Assembly (NCBI GenBank): GCA_964036275.1
Contig: OZ038434.1
Span: 1,076,560 to 1,140,559, forward strand
Origin: Litoditis marina
Lineage: Eukaryota > Nematoda > Chromadorea > Rhabditida > Rhabditidae
DNA: 64,000 nt
Reading direction: 5' to 3'
The notes beneath the pieces are model-generated. The model was not told where the DNA came from and did not search any database. It saw only the letters and a program-made list of their open reading frames with translations. Within the stretch, counting starts at the first letter, position 1, and every line of letters starts with the position of its first letter. This document shows positions 40,199 to 48,909 of this stretch, in pieces. The translations under genes and the position numbers were made by a program.

Positions 40199-43100
40199 CC
40201 CTCTCTTTCTATGTTTCTCTTCATGGTTTCACCAGTGCTTCTTCCATTCTCCCTATCTAGTTTCTCGAGTCACCAGCTTACCACGTATTTTCAGTACGAG
40301 TCGAATATAATGATGCAGCAACGTCTCTTGACTAAGAATGTCTCTCCTATATTGGATTCTCGTAGCAATAAGGTGGGCATTTTTACTTGTTCTGATGAAC
40401 TGTTAACTAGCACTGAGCTTAGATTCTGTGATTCTGTTGGGGAATTCAATGATAGCTTGATAGCAAAGTTTGTGGGGAGTGGTTCTGCTCTTATTCAGAA
40501 CTCGGGCTGGGTTAATCTTCACGCTTGCCGCCTTGCAAACACATGAAGTTCAACTTGTCGATATCTGAGTTGTGTAATAGTAATAAAGGAATTCATAATA
40601 ATAGTTATAGTAATCAAATGATAAGAACAAAACATAGGTGATAGTGGTACGCTCTATTATGCATTTTCCAGGTGGTTCTCTCGATGGATGAGTATCATAA
40701 TCTGGTACAAATGGCTGGCAACAAAGCTACTGAGGAGGAGCCTCCACTAAAAAGGTACAGTGACCCACGGATTTAGATGAACAACTCACTGTGGTTGTGA
40801 ATTTAAATATTTTCTAATTTCTCAATACCAAAACACCCGTTTATTCATCAATGGCAGCCGAACCATTACAAACTCCTCCTTCCACAGACAGGATTATGTT
40901 TATCGGGACAATGACCAGTGTTAAAAGTTGGACGTGACGGTTTTACTATTGATTTATTTTTGTAGATCAGCTTATTCCCCTACGGACCTGGCGACTCCTC
41001 AGCCGCGACCCTTCCCCGCGGGACTACTTCAGGGCAACATGGCCGCCATGCGACAGCAAATGGCCGGTACGTCTCAGTTTATTAATCACGTCTCTTCAAT
41101 CGCAAGATGGTGCAGAATCACAGTATATTGGGCAAACTTTATAAGCCGGGTATCTGTACTGATTGGCCCCGAATTGGAGGGTTCGAATTGTTCGAAACGA
41201 ATTGGTTCGTAATTGGGCGTCGCTTATTAAGCTGTGTACCACTTTTGCTGAGTAGTTGAACGAGTTTCCATCTAATACAAGGTGTTTGAAGATGTTCGTA
41301 GATACTTTCATATCGGAATGGTCCAATGTATAGAGTGGGAATGAGCGAATTGATAAACCCTAGTAATTTGTGTTGTGGTTTCAGGCATGGGCTCGTACAT
41401 GGATATCGGCAGTTCGGCAGCTGGCGAGATGCCAAAACAACAACAACAACAGTATCCGCCCGGATACGCGGAGAAGATGGAAAAGATGAACCTATACTTT
41501 GATAAGACTATTGAGGTATCTTGTCTGTTAGAGAGCTGGGGATGATAGGAACTATTGTGTGAAAGAGGGGTTAATATTTGCAGCAATGTCCGAACAATAA
41601 TCGCACAATTCGGGAAAAGTGGGTGTAACATGCATAAGCACGGGTCTTTCGCCTTTTGAACGAGGAACGTGGCAAGTCCGTAGAGTGGTTCAGCATTGTA
41701 TAACTATAATTAGCATCAAACTTTATAGAATTCGGGCTTTACTCCACATCACTTGTTCGTTAATGAAGTGTTTCTCTATAACACAGAACCAGTTTATAGA
41801 GATATTGGATTTTCTTTCGTTCATTAGACAACGGTATTCCAACTACATTCGAGATGGGACGTTCCACTTTTTAGGACGCGCTGAAGATTGATTCGATTGA
41901 TAGTCCTCCACAGGGCGCTGGACAGGAGCAACGTAGCACAGCAGAGGTACGGTATTCAACTAGGGGGGGGGGTTCTATATTGGTGAAAGCGGACAGTACA
42001 TGTGACAGCCGTAATAATTTTCCATTTTCAACTTTCATCAATAATCAGTAGTAGACAGCCGGTGTATGTTATGTGTGTGTCTGTATACTGTATGCATGTC
42101 AATAATAATAAAAAGCTAGACGTTATAGGAAAGATATGATAAGTTGAATAATTCAATGAGTAAAATGCACTTTAAAAGGTATAAAGAAAAGTTTCTAATG
42201 GTTTAGGTGAATAAATTAGGGGTTCTATCATAAATTGCATCAATCTAAACTGTTGTGTGTTTAGCAGCAGCAACAACAACAGCAGCAGAATCGCTGTGAC
42301 TCTCGCCTGAACTACCAGTTGAATGCGACTGAACTGCGAGCCCTCGACCTGGTCACCGAGGCATTCCGCGGCATGAATGACGTGGTCGAACACGGAAGGC
42401 AGAAGGACTCCGCACTCAAGGTATTAATAATAATAATTATTATTAATGATGAAGATTTATTGCGCATATAGGTATGAGGAAAGTGAATATTGTTCATAAG
42501 ATGGGGGCATAAGATGTTACAAATACCTATGGCAACGGTATACTCTCGTCGCAATCAGGGCGTGTTTGTGAGAAGCGAAAACGATCATTCTGGATATCTA
42601 GGCTAGTTGAAGCGTTTGACACGTTGCCTACATGTTCTCATGAAAGTTGATCGATAAAGGTGAACACTAGAAAGTGTTTCTGCTCTCAAGCACTGTAAGA
42701 GAAAGGGCTGATTTTGATAGTGCTGCGTTGTCAAAAGTATTCTTCTGAAAGTTTCGTTGTAAATTGAAGCATGTATTTCATTTTCAGGATGACAAGTCTC
42801 CAGCTGATATCATGAATATCATGGACATTACCATGCGTCGTCTCGTCAAAATGGCCAAGAAACTCCCAGCTTTCAATGATTTGAGTCAGGATGGGAAGTT
42901 CGCTCTTCTCAAAGGTAAATGGGGTACAATAGAGGAAATAGTTTTTACGAAGTAGGGTTGGTCTGATTATAACTTATCGAGTGAACAGACTGGTTGATGT
43001 ATGTGCATCATTCGAACAGCAGGCTGACAAATGGTTGTGGCGTAGTTTCAGCGTCATGCTGACAGATAGCCAGCTAGTAGCACAGACGGTACTGTTCATT

Positions 43101-44629
43101 ATACGGTGCGGGACCTAGGTTGATGACTACATGGCTCCATACTTTTGTATTTTGGGGAGAAGTTTTGAAATTGATTGCTACGCTTCGCCTACAGTAATTG
43201 TTGGCATCAAACTAATATTGAGCCGTATTTTCGGAGTTTTAGTCTTAGGACCCTGAACGCCTGAACCCCACTGCAATTAGTTGTGACTTCAACACTTTTT
43301 CGCTGCGTATCGCGCGACAAATCAGTGGAGGATTTAAAAGCCAAGCGACAGTGTTGTTATTTGCTATAGCTATAAAAATAGAATTATATATCTATTTATC
43401 ATTTGTAGGTGGTATGGTGGAGATGTTGACTGTTCGCGGAGTGGCTCGTTTCGACCCAAGCAAGGGAGCCTGGAAGTCTCCCGCCTTGGCCGGCAATGCA
43501 GAGGTGAGTAGAAGGAGGGAGAACATGTTTGTTGTGGTTTGATATCGAGACAGTATATACGCATAATTTACGAATTTCGATCAAAGGCCGAGTGATCAAA
43601 CTACAAACACAGCGGAATGGGGCAACATACACCGCATAGGCCTACTCTGGTATTAACAAACTCCATAATGAACTATTTCATGCTAAACAGATTGATAGAG
43701 GTCGTTTCATCAGAAAGTATCCGTGTCAATGATCACACTATTCAGGTATCGCTGAACATGTTTGACACCCTGAATCAAAGCGTGCGCTCGGAGCAGAAGA
43801 GTCGCTTCATGCAGTGAGTATTCGTCTGTTTTCTATTTTTCTATCTGATCAATTTTTTATAATTTTTAAACTTAAAACATATATGATATATCATTTTATA
43901 GTTTTATATTAATATACATGAGTAATATGGTTTCCAGATTCTTCGAGGTGTTCCATGCGGATCTCCGTTCCAACGAGTTGGCCATCTCGCTCATCATGCT
44001 GATTGTCCTCTTCTCCCAACGTGACGTCATCACTAATCCCGAGGATCGTCGTCAGATTGCCAAGAATCATGATAACTTCTGCAATCTGCTGAACAGGTCA
44101 GTCAGTTAGCCGGGCGGCGCTGGTACGGTGCTTCAATATAGGGGTTGTAGTTTGATCTCGAAACATGTGATAAGTTAAGAGTTTTGACCGAAAAGCAAAA
44201 AAATCAATCTACAAACACAGTGGGATAAGGTAATATGCGCTGGAGGGGGGGGGGGGCTTGATTTGTGAAGACTTGATTTTTGCTGTAAAACGATGGGTTT
44301 TAAGACAACAAGAAATAAATCCCAACCTCATCTACATGTGAGTTTCAAGTGTTTAGTACACAATGTGTCGGATTATCACTAGAATGACGTGTATACATTC
44401 TATCAATGCATGCTATTTGACAGTATTAGTCCATTTCTAACAACTCTCGTGTTTCTTCAGATATCTGGAGTCGTTGTACGGGGACGATGCGCACAAGTTG
44501 TTCGAGCGTCTGCCGCACGCGTTGTCCATGCTGAAGGAGATCAGCCAGAACGCCGGCATGCTCTTCATCGGCACCGTCAATCCCACCGACACCGAGGCAC
44601 TGCCGCGCGAAATCTTCAAGGTCGAATAG
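12338..44629 (+). CDS. daf-12: Nuclear hormone receptor DAF-12 (steroid receptor controlling dauer formation)
   Basis: Coding exons of the long form: 12338-12496, 17225-17368, 17672-17776, 37363-37438, 37900-37970, 38194-38316, 38535-38624, 38729-38827, 38939-39016, 39654-39716, 39960-40058, 40295-40372, 40672-40754, 40966-41066, 41385-41515, 41875-41946, 42265-42420, 42788-42914, 43409-43503, 43746-43813, 43938-44096, 44461-44629. Phases agree and give 781 residues, near the known worm protein. An N-terminal [13 protein letters not shown] block is followed by two C4 zinc fingers (about residues 194-260; P-box CESCKAFF, second finger CPYSEDCEI...CQKCRLRKC), a Ser/Pro/Gln hinge, eight Gln at 525-532, and a ligand-binding domain (about 530-781) with [38 protein letters not shown] and C-terminal helix EIFKVE. 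DAF-12 binds dafachronic acids and acts in the nucleus. The 19.6 kb intron 17777-37362 carries further candidate starts. A shorter form from 35572 has 694 residues. Confidence 0.95.
12640..12830. repeat. CT-rich microsatellite
   Basis: Imperfect (CT)n/(CCCT)n tract on the plus strand inside daf-12 intron 1. Confidence 0.9.
13239..13355. promoter_or_regulatory. Cluster of six GTTAAC palindromes upstream of a daf-12 first exon
   Basis: GTTAAC occurs at 13239, 13257, 13311, 13324, 13337 and 13350, with related GTTAAT/GTTAG words between. The last copy ends 146 bp before ATG 13501. A homeodomain or POU-homeo type dimer could bind half-sites of this kind. The regulatory role is inferred from density and position. 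Confidence 0.45.
13501..13554 (+). CDS. daf-12: daf-12 alternative first exon 2
   Basis: ATG opens an 18-residue Tyr/Asp-rich peptide ([18 protein letters not shown]) ending in phase 0 at a strong GTAAGC donor. It joins in frame to the 17225 exon just as exon 1 does. The frame is open upstream to 13384, but no acceptor is convincing, so I favour a first exon starting here. Confidence 0.6.
14227..14279. repeat. (GA)n and G-run tract
   Basis: About 16 GA units, TT, then a run of 12-13 G. Confidence 0.9.
14446..14530 (+). mobile_element. Foldback element, family A, degenerate copy
   Basis: CGACGTATGTTGCCCTATCC, then CGCTCAGATTACAG, ending CCAAACTACAACTC; recognisable by order relative to the copy at 15062. 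Confidence 0.4.
14868..15010. other. GC-rich island in a daf-12 intron
   Basis: GC- and CpG-rich block in an AT-rich intron, with a short duplication (CCAGGCACTGCCAGGCACT), CCCGCCCACC and CACGTG-like words. From ATG 14871 a frame stays open for about 53 codons ([17 protein letters not shown]...) and passes a possible phase-0 break at ACG|GTTTTT. Could be a promoter or another first exon; the donor is weak. Confidence 0.35.
15062..15194 (+). mobile_element. Foldback element, family A, reference copy
   Basis: Left: CGGTGTATGTTGCACTATCT, CGCTGTGTTTGTAG, CTTGATCCCG. Right: GAGAGCAAACTACAACCGAT, ATTTGGCCGTTCCCTATAG. The inner arms GTAGCTTGATC and GAGCAAACTAC are inverted around a ~55 bp variable loop. 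No ORF. Confidence 0.65.
15777..15863. repeat. (CT)n microsatellite, about 43 units
   Basis: Perfect plus-strand CT run in a daf-12 intron, followed by CTAT units. Confidence 0.95.
16171..16292. repeat. TCATGA-rich foldback
   Basis: TCATGA occurs six times in 122 bp. The left block (CCTCATGAGCATCTCATGAAC) and right block (GTTCATGAGATGATCTCATG) are inverted copies, so the whole can fold as a cruciform. Confidence 0.7.
16775..16850 (+). other. Degenerate tRNA-like sequence
   Basis: TGGTATAATGGTTAGG resembles an A box and GTAGGTTCGCGTCC a B box, ~45 bp apart. The T-stem pairs at only two of five positions, so it is a pseudogene or SINE remnant. Confidence 0.45.
16880..17172. mobile_element. 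Foldback element, family A, copy with a long loop
   Basis: CTGCTGTGCGAATGTAG then TTTGATCCCG at the left, GCAGATCAAACTACAACAC then TCACTCCCTAT at the right. The ~200 bp loop includes a copy of the next exon's 5' edge. Confidence 0.45.
17225..17368 (+). CDS. daf-12: daf-12 shared N-terminal exon (NLVHPIPIG)
   Basis: Starts after TTTCCAG and ends at GTAGAT, 48 residues, phase 0 at both ends. Polar and Asn/Met-rich, no known domain. It accepts both first exons 12338 and 13501. Confidence 0.75.
17672..17776 (+). CDS. daf-12: daf-12 shared N-terminal exon ([11 protein letters not shown])
   Basis: Acceptor TTTATAG, donor GTACGC, 35 residues, phase 0. A basic stretch (ERKARKEKE) precedes a polar QTPPLS segment. 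Position and character resemble the basic N-terminal stretch of the worm receptor. Confidence 0.75.
18161..18214. repeat. Short tandem repeat GGGTAGAATGGGCAGATT
   Basis: 18-bp and 9-bp units (GGGCAGATT, GGGTAGAAT) repeated about six times. Confidence 0.8.
18765..18780 (+). promoter_or_regulatory. TATA-like box of an internal daf-12 promoter
   Basis: GCATATATAACCGGCAGCTG lies in a GC-rich island, about 100 bp upstream of ATG 18874. E-box CAGCTG words follow twice. Promoter role inferred. Confidence 0.4.
18874..18906 (+). CDS. daf-12: Candidate daf-12 alternative first exon 3
   Basis: ATG 18874 encodes [11 protein letters not shown] and ends in phase 0 at a good GTAGGT donor, so it can splice to 37363 only after accepting that exon's phase 0. 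A second frame from ATG 18729 is open for 59 codons to the same donor but leaves phase 1, which fits no downstream exon found. The peptide is short and the call rests on donor, phase and TATA context. Confidence 0.4.
19297..19398. repeat. 34-bp tandem repeat, three copies
   Basis: GATCGTTAYTTATTGATTAA with ACTRAAAAAAACYG, starting at 19297, 19331 and 19365. Confidence 0.85.
19557..19695. repeat. CGAGAGAGYGNRGGAACGGCAG tandem repeat, three copies
   Basis: Units start at 19557, 19600 and 19653, 43 and 53 bp apart, each ending AGACSGGNAGCT or similar. A 179-codon frame crosses it but has no ATG. Confidence 0.75.
20545..20592 (-). mobile_element. SINE-like leader fragment
   Basis: GTACACAGCGGTAGGTGAGA then TCTACAGTATAC is the reverse complement of the leader seen at 10290. 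Confidence 0.45.
21341..21360. repeat. G20 homopolymer
   Basis: Uninterrupted run of 20 G on the plus strand; its length may be an assembly estimate. Confidence 0.95.
22389..22474. mobile_element. Foldback element, family A, compact copy
   Basis: GTAGTTTGATCCCG and CAGATCAAACTAC are inverted with a ~45 bp spacer; ends TCGGTCACTCCCT. Confidence 0.6.
22870..22992 (+). mobile_element. Foldback element, family A
   Basis: ATGGTGTATTGTCCTATTTC, CGCTGTGTTTGTGG, CTTGATCTCG at the left; GCTAGAGCAAACTACAAC at the right. Same order as the copy at 15062. Confidence 0.6.
23498..23545 (-). mobile_element. SINE-like leader fragment
   Basis: GGCGCACAGCGGTAGGCGGA then ATATATCGG resembles the inverted leader at 20545. 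Confidence 0.35.
24976..25058. repeat. ~29-bp tandem repeat, three copies
   Basis: TTTGACTAGRRGGYAAGTAA with CCGAATG, the third copy degenerate (TTTAGCTAGGGCGCAAAGAA). Confidence 0.75.
25968..26034 (-). mobile_element. Foldback element, family A, end fragment
   Basis: GGGTAGGGCAACATACACGG then AAAGGCTTGCTTCGGGAACA matches the outer end of the copies at 30172 and 57690; the inner arm is missing. Confidence 0.45.
26316..26519 (+). CDS. Candidate exon in the large daf-12 intron, possible alternative first exon
   Basis: A pyrimidine-rich acceptor (CCCTCCCCCAG) is followed five bases later by ATG and 68 open codons ([18 protein letters not shown]...GFLLDIE), then donor GTAAAC in phase 0. It could therefore join exon 37363 in frame. 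Supporting: length, acceptor, donor and phase. Against: no recognised domain and ordinary base composition, so a chance frame cannot be excluded. Confidence 0.3.
27073..27109. repeat. C10 and C20 homopolymers
   Basis: Two C runs separated by TAACGTG at the left edge of a GC-rich island. Confidence 0.95.
27110..27412. promoter_or_regulatory. CpG- and GC-rich island, possible internal promoter
   Basis: About 300 bp rich in CpG inside an AT-rich intron, with a CCAAT box (27174) and GTTGCGTCTCTC, close to promoter motifs reported in nematodes. Long frames exist on both strands (133 codons on the minus strand), as expected of GC-rich DNA without stops. I do not call a gene. Confidence 0.35.
28318..28375 (+). 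promoter_or_regulatory. Promoter-like GC box, TATA and CCAAT cluster
   Basis: GTGGGCGTGGCC, then TATAAACCAATCAAG at 28341. GGGCGTGGC is a KLF/Sp-type box and is frequent in Caenorhabditis DNA. No adjacent exon found. Confidence 0.3.
28407..28709. repeat. 151-bp tandem duplication
   Basis: GAGAAAGATTGTGGATA...AACACTAGTAGTGAGATTTA occurs at 28407 and again at 28558, roughly 90% identical by eye. No coding frame. Confidence 0.85.
28850..28915. repeat. (CT)n microsatellite
   Basis: CCCT units then about 20 CT units, plus strand, daf-12 intron. Confidence 0.9.
30172..30312 (-). mobile_element. Foldback element, family A
   Basis: Reverse orientation of the 15062 type: GACCAAATCTCAGTTGTAG, TCTGATCTCGCTAC ... 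AACAGGACGGGATAGAGTAG, then the outer end CTGCTTCGGGGAGAG. Confidence 0.55.
33986..34056. repeat. (CT)n microsatellite
   Basis: About 34 perfect CT units on the plus strand, daf-12 intron. Confidence 0.95.
35340..35571 (+). promoter_or_regulatory. Proximal daf-12 promoter candidate
   Basis: GC-rich region immediately upstream of ATG 35572 with three C(C)GCCCC boxes (35348-35380) in an AT-rich intron. A 149-codon frame on the minus strand is the shadow of this composition. Confidence 0.45.
35572..35718 (+). CDS. daf-12: daf-12 alternative first exon 4 (proximal)
   Basis: ATG 35572 opens 49 codons ([18 protein letters not shown]...) rich in Pro, Phe and Gly, ending in phase 0 at a strong GTGAGT donor and joining the PQMSTPDDP exon at 37363. 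An in-frame ATG-less extension reaches 35554. This start yields a 694-residue receptor with a complete DNA-binding domain. Confidence 0.65.
38405..38492. repeat. (CT)n microsatellite between the two zinc-finger exons
   Basis: About 44 CT units fill over a third of the 218 bp intron 38317-38534 and end ~40 bp before its acceptor. Confidence 0.95.
39215..39310. repeat. GGCGTGGCCTAATT dispersed repeat, two copies (a third at 38842)
   Basis: GAAAGAAGGCGTGGCCTAAT occurs twice, 39 bp apart; the second copy continues TTGGTCCGAACTGACAGA. A related copy at 38842-38905 reads GGGCGTGGCCTAATTAGGTC, and an inverted one lies at about 24543. Confidence 0.6.
39384..39592. mobile_element. Foldback element, family B, reference copy in a daf-12 intron
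   Basis: GGTCATTCCCACTGAGAC, TTGGCGGCGTGCCAA at the left; TTGGCACGATGCCAATAGGT, CTCAGTGGGATTGAAACC at the right. Long imperfect inverted arms around ~130 bp without an ORF. Confidence 0.65.
40150..40195. repeat. (CT)n microsatellite
   Basis: About 22 CT units in the daf-12 intron 40059-40294, plus strand. Confidence 0.9.
43540..43665 (-). mobile_element. Foldback element, family A, in a daf-12 intron
   Basis: GTTTGATATCGAG ... GTGATCAAACTACAAACACA, GCGGAATGGGGCAACATACA, CCGCATAGGCC. Inner arms inverted. Confidence 0.6.
44146..44242 (-). mobile_element. Foldback element, family A, in the last daf-12 intron
   Basis: GTTGTAGTTTGATCTCG ... AATCAATCTACAAACACAGT, GGGATAAGGTAATATGCGC. Followed by a run of 11-12 G. 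Confidence 0.6.
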
Positions 44630-44695
44630 CCAGTCCAAACTAGGCCCCGCCACCTCTATTTTCATGTGGAATAGCCTGTCCAAACTAGGCCCCGC
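44624..44695 (+). repeat. 45-bp spaced direct repeat across the daf-12 stop codon
   Basis: GAATAGCCAGTCCAAACTAG + GCCCCGC at 44624 recurs at 44669 with one change. The first copy contains the TAG stop; the second is in the 3' UTR. Confidence 0.85.
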
Positions 44696-45973
44696 GCCCC
44701 GCCCCTACTATGCCCATCATCCTATGTCTGTATGTGTCTTCATTGTCACCACTACTTAGATGGTACGGTGTTCCTGTTTGCACATGTGCAGTTTTTCGGT
44801 CCCATTTTCATGGTACAGAAACCAGGTTGACGCAGTTCTGACCTTGTTTTGATCTATAATTCGAATGTGCGTTATACTGGTTGTCTACTATTATATTGTA
44901 TGCGTTTAGAATGTATTTCCATATATTGTGTTTTCTAGTTTACGCGTCGTATTAGGGTAAGCCTCCTTTTTTCTTTCGTATTCTTGTTTTTTTGCTTTTC
45001 TTCTTCCTTTCTATCTATCTTACCCCCTCTGTGTAACCATACCTCATCACCCATCTAGCTCTCGACCCACGTAAAGTGTACTGCTTGATTTGCGACCTCA
45101 CTGCTTCGGCAACCGTTCAAACCTCGAGCTCTACTTCATACATAGTCCTATTATTGTGATTCTGCCTCGAGCAGCTCTTTGTGCTAGTATTATTTAGTTG
45201 ATTGAGTGTACTACTACTATTGGTCTATCAGCACCGGTTTCGCTAGTTTACGGTATATACAGTCTTTTTTGTTTGTTTTTGGTGTCAGTAACCATTATGT
45301 TGTATGTGTCTTGTGTTTTTCGGTGTAGAGCCCCCGTGAATTTCCCCCCGTGTAGTAAAAACCCGCTTCCTGGAACCCGTCCGGTGATTATTGGAAAACC
45401 TCGTAGATTTCTACCTCACAGTCCCGTTTTATCATCTCACTCCTGTTTTATTCATCCTGTCCCCTTCTAATGTGAATAGTAGAAACAATGCATTGGTTCA
45501 GTTACACGACTCGTCACTTTGTGTTGTTTCTATACTCCTCCTTTTCTACAAGCATGGGTTGGTGTTGGTACCGTTTTGGTAGAGCTCACTGTTGCGGAAA
45601 ACCATTCAGAACTGCTCCCCGAATTTAAGCTCCGCCCATGCCCGACCTCTGCTGCATTTCACACCTACCACCCACCTAGTACACTATTGTTATATTTTGT
45701 GTTCGATCTCTGTGCCGGGTTCTATTCTTGGTTGATTTGTTAGTACTTTACCATGTGGAGTTGTAACAATTTTAGGTCACCTACTCTATTTCGTCAAATC
45801 TTTCACCAAAGGAGGCGAATAGGCAGGCAACATGTATTTCATTGTTCAAATGTCCCCTTAGAGTTAATAAATTTCAAATATATGATACGTCTTGTGTTCA
45901 TGAATTGGAAATGATCAAGGCAACAAGACCGTCGAGGCAGTCGCCAAAACAGTGTATATGTTACCAAAACAAT

Positions 45974-46080
45974 CTTGTAGTTTGGTCTGGAAACCGACCG
46001 CTGTTCATGGATTTCGACCGCATTGTAACGGGATCAAACTACAAACACGGCCAGGGCAACATACGCCTACTTTGTTAAAC
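45974..46080 (-). mobile_element. Foldback element, family A
   Basis: TTGTAGTTTGGTCTGG ... ACGGGATCAAACTACAAACA, CGGCCAGGGCAACATACGCC. A second partial arm (TTGTAGTTTGATTTTGAAAC) follows at 46119. Confidence 0.55.
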
Positions 46081-46250
46081 CTGATTTACAGAACAGTGGT
46101 TGAGCTACCAGAACAATCTTGTAGTTTGATTTTGAAACATGCCGTGATTCATCATTTGGTCTCCATGATTTGAATACAGAGCACGTTTTCAGGCGCTATA
46201 CGTGTATGTGTGTGAAAAACGAAACTGTAAACTATAAAACAAACAACTAG

Positions 46251-46277
46251 AATGAACAGAATAGAACAGAATAGATT
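46251..46277 (-). mobile_element. Possible LINE 3' tail
   Basis: GAACAGAATAGAACAGAATA followed by GATTTATTTG resembles the (GAATA)n-TTTATT tail of the LINE remnant at 61537. No reverse transcriptase segment was recognised beside it. Confidence 0.35.
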
Positions 46278-46549
46278 TATTTGCGATCGTGCACTAATCG
46301 TGCAAAAAACTACCACGTTTCAGTTTTTCCCGCTAATCTCGACAGTATTGTTTTTCCGGTTCATTAGGGGTTTTCGAAATCTTAATTCTTTTTTGTCGTA
46401 ATCATTATTATGGAAAATCACGTTTAGAAAAAAACAGTTTGAATAACGCAGACAACTCCACGTCCCGTAACGAGGCAGACTCACACTACCGAGAGAGGAA
46501 GTATTCATAGAGTACATTATCAGTGTCAGGACAAATATCGGGTTTATTG

Positions 46550-46932
46550 TACAATCGCCCCCCCCCCCCCCTTGAGCCGAAATAGGTTGGAATTCGACTC
46601 GTAGTACAATCGCCCCCCACCCCTAGGGGGGGGGGGGGGGGGGGGGGGGGGGTGATTGTACAACGTCCTTCTTTACTGCAGGTTTGGATTGAGTGGGGGG
46701 CGATTGTTAAACAGGTCCGGGGTTGTACTATTACCCCCTATTTTGTATTGTGGGGGGTGATTGTTAAACGTCGACATTGTACAATTACCCCCCATTTACA
46801 ATCACCCCCCATTTACAATCATCCCCCCCCTCTCTATACAGGAAATCGTATTGGGAGGGGGGTGATAGTACTACGGGGGGGGGGGGGGACTTAAGGTGAG
46901 GGGGGGGGGCAATTGTACAATTTTCCCCAAAT
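46550..46932. repeat. C-run/G-run cassette array, right locus
   Basis: TGTACAATCGCCCCCC-type units at the left are mirrored by GGGGGGCAATTGTACA at the right, with C14, G27 and G14 runs inside. Units ACAATYRCCCCCC repeat at least five times. A 27-G run at 46626-46652 may be an assembly estimate. Confidence 0.7.
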
Positions 46933-47084
46933 ATCAGTGAATCCAGTACACTCGGCTCAAAGGGTGAAGTTGTCTTTCAAGAAAGTAGGTAAGTAGGATG
47001 ATAGAAAGTAGGCAATGTTCATTGTTGTGCTGTGTTCGGGGTTTTACTTCGTGCACTATGTTAGTTCGTCGAAAGTTCGGCTTG

Positions 47085-47292
47085 TCGCTTAAAGAAAGGT
47101 GGGGGTATACTGTATACTTGACTTTGTGCTGTGTAAAAACATATATATGATTTGTACATAGCGCAGCTATGGGCACAGTTGGTGTAATGGCTGCGTCCGC
47201 GCGCCTCCCATTATTTTGAACCCGGTTCGAGTATTTTATAAATTTGGCACGCACTCTATGATGGTCTGAAACTAATATCGCCTAACTTTCTT
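47085..47292 (+). mobile_element. tRNA-derived SINE-like element, copy 3
   Basis: GGGTATACTGTATACTTGAC, TTTGTGCTGTGTAAAAAC, then A-box-like GCACAGTTGGTGTAATGG and B-box-like CCGGTTCGAGTA (47222-47233), then TTTTATAAATTTGGCACGCA. The shared 3' part (ATGGTCTGAAACTAATATCG) aligns by eye with copy 2. Confidence 0.6.
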
Positions 47293-47663
47293 TTCTGGTC
47301 CAATCTTGCTTGGGAATTGTGAGTTTTTAAGAGAGTTGAGTCAAGCTGTGATCTTCTGAATTGAGGTAAATAAACTTGTTCAGAGGCTGCAATCGACCGC
47401 ATTTTGTACGATTTCTGTTACTCGTTGCTTCGTTGGATGAGAATGACACAGACTTAAAGAATGACGATTATGTGCTCCAATCTCGGCGCGTCAGTCCTTC
47501 AATATATTTTTCAATTGCAGTTAAAAGGACTGACGCGTGTGTCGCTTGAAATGGGCTAGTATTTCCTCCGATTTCCAATTCAGAGCACTTTTTAGTTGAT
47601 GATGCAACCGAAACACTATAAATTATCAGAAAATGATCATGCACAAGCATTTGGTTGTGATCT

Positions 47664-47748
47664 TCTGTGTTTGTAGTTTGAACAGAGGGGCGTTCTCGTA
47701 TATTAAACCAAGCTAGTGTTAGGAGATCAAACTACAACAAACGTTGTA
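47664..47748. mobile_element. Foldback element, family A
   Basis: CTGTGTTTGTAGTTTGAAC and GGAGATCAAACTACAACAAA are inverted around ~45 bp. Confidence 0.5.
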
Positions 47749-48011
47749 CTATACAGAAGGGGAGGCTTCAGAAATATCTATTCCAGAATTCACGCGTATT
47801 ATGTTCAAATATCGGCTGGGATTGTGCTCGGCTATAAATGGTATACAATGGTTTTCACTGAGAGGGGAGGAGCTCCGAAGCGGTTTCAGCGAATAAGTTT
47901 GACTTTTCACGTCTCATTGCAAGGTTTAAACAAAGTTCGGAAAGATTCGGATTATAAGGTGATTGTTGAACATAAAGTTTTTGGATTTCTCTTAGGAGCC
48001 GAGCTCTGGAT

Positions 48012-48855
48012 TCCAACTTGAGACTGGTGCATCTACGACTGCCTCCATGAAAGCAACAAACCAGCCGGCAGTTTCTCACAGTCGAGCTGCGAACGGTCTC
48101 GATGATCTATCGAAGTCCCCCACCGGATGTATCGATTGATCCAAACCAGTTATTGATTTTCTATTTGAATAAGTAATTGATTCCGAAAAGTTATCGCCCA
48201 GGACTGTCAGGAGCGCCACCGGATGTATTGATTGACGAGGACAATTTATCGATTTATAGAGCGATGATCGAATGGTTTCTGATGCTGGCGATGTATCTGC
48301 CTAGTTGATTGACCAACGATGGTAGGGAGAAGAGTCATGAGCAGGAAGCCAGTATGGAAACAGTCTTTGATAAAAGTGGTATTTTGTGTGATCTTATAAA
48401 TTCGCCTCATTGCTCAAATTTCAATTTGGTATATCCAACTTGAGACTGGTGCATCTACGACTGCCTCCATGAAAGCAACAAACCAGCCGGCAGTTTCTCA
48501 CAGTCGAGCTGCGAACGGTCTCGATGATCTATCGAAGTCCCCCACCGGATGTATCGATTGATCCAAACCAGTTATTGATTTTCTATTTGAATAAGTAATT
48601 GATTCCGAAAAGTTATCGCCCAGGACTGTCAGGAGCGCCACCGGATGTATTGATTGACGAGGACAATTTATCGATTTATAGAGCGATGATCGAATGGTTT
48701 CTGATGCTGGCGATGTATCTGCCTAGTTGATTGACCAACGATGGTAGGGAGAAGAGTCATGAGCAGGAAGCCAGTATGGAAACAGTCTTTGATAAAAGTG
48801 GTATTTTGTGTGATCTTATAAATTCGCCTCATTGCTCAAATTTCAATTTGGTATA
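48012..48855. repeat. 422-bp tandem duplication
   Basis: The segment from TCCAACTTGAGACTGGTGCA to ...AAATTTCAATTTGGTAT occurs at 48012-48433 and again at 48434-48855 with no differences that I could find. 422 is not a multiple of three, so any frame through both copies is broken. Confidence 0.95.
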
Positions 48856-48901
48856 CGATATCTATTCGTGTTTTGTTGGTAGATATCAGTTAGGCGCCGG
48901 C

Positions 48902-48909
48902 TATAAATA
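48902..48909 (+). promoter_or_regulatory. TATA box, candidate promoter of the coiled-coil gene
   Basis: GGCGCCGGCTATAAATACTT sits ~390 bp upstream of ATG 49299, followed by CG-rich sequence. A similar CGGCTATAAATG occurs at 47828. Promoter role inferred. Confidence 0.4.
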
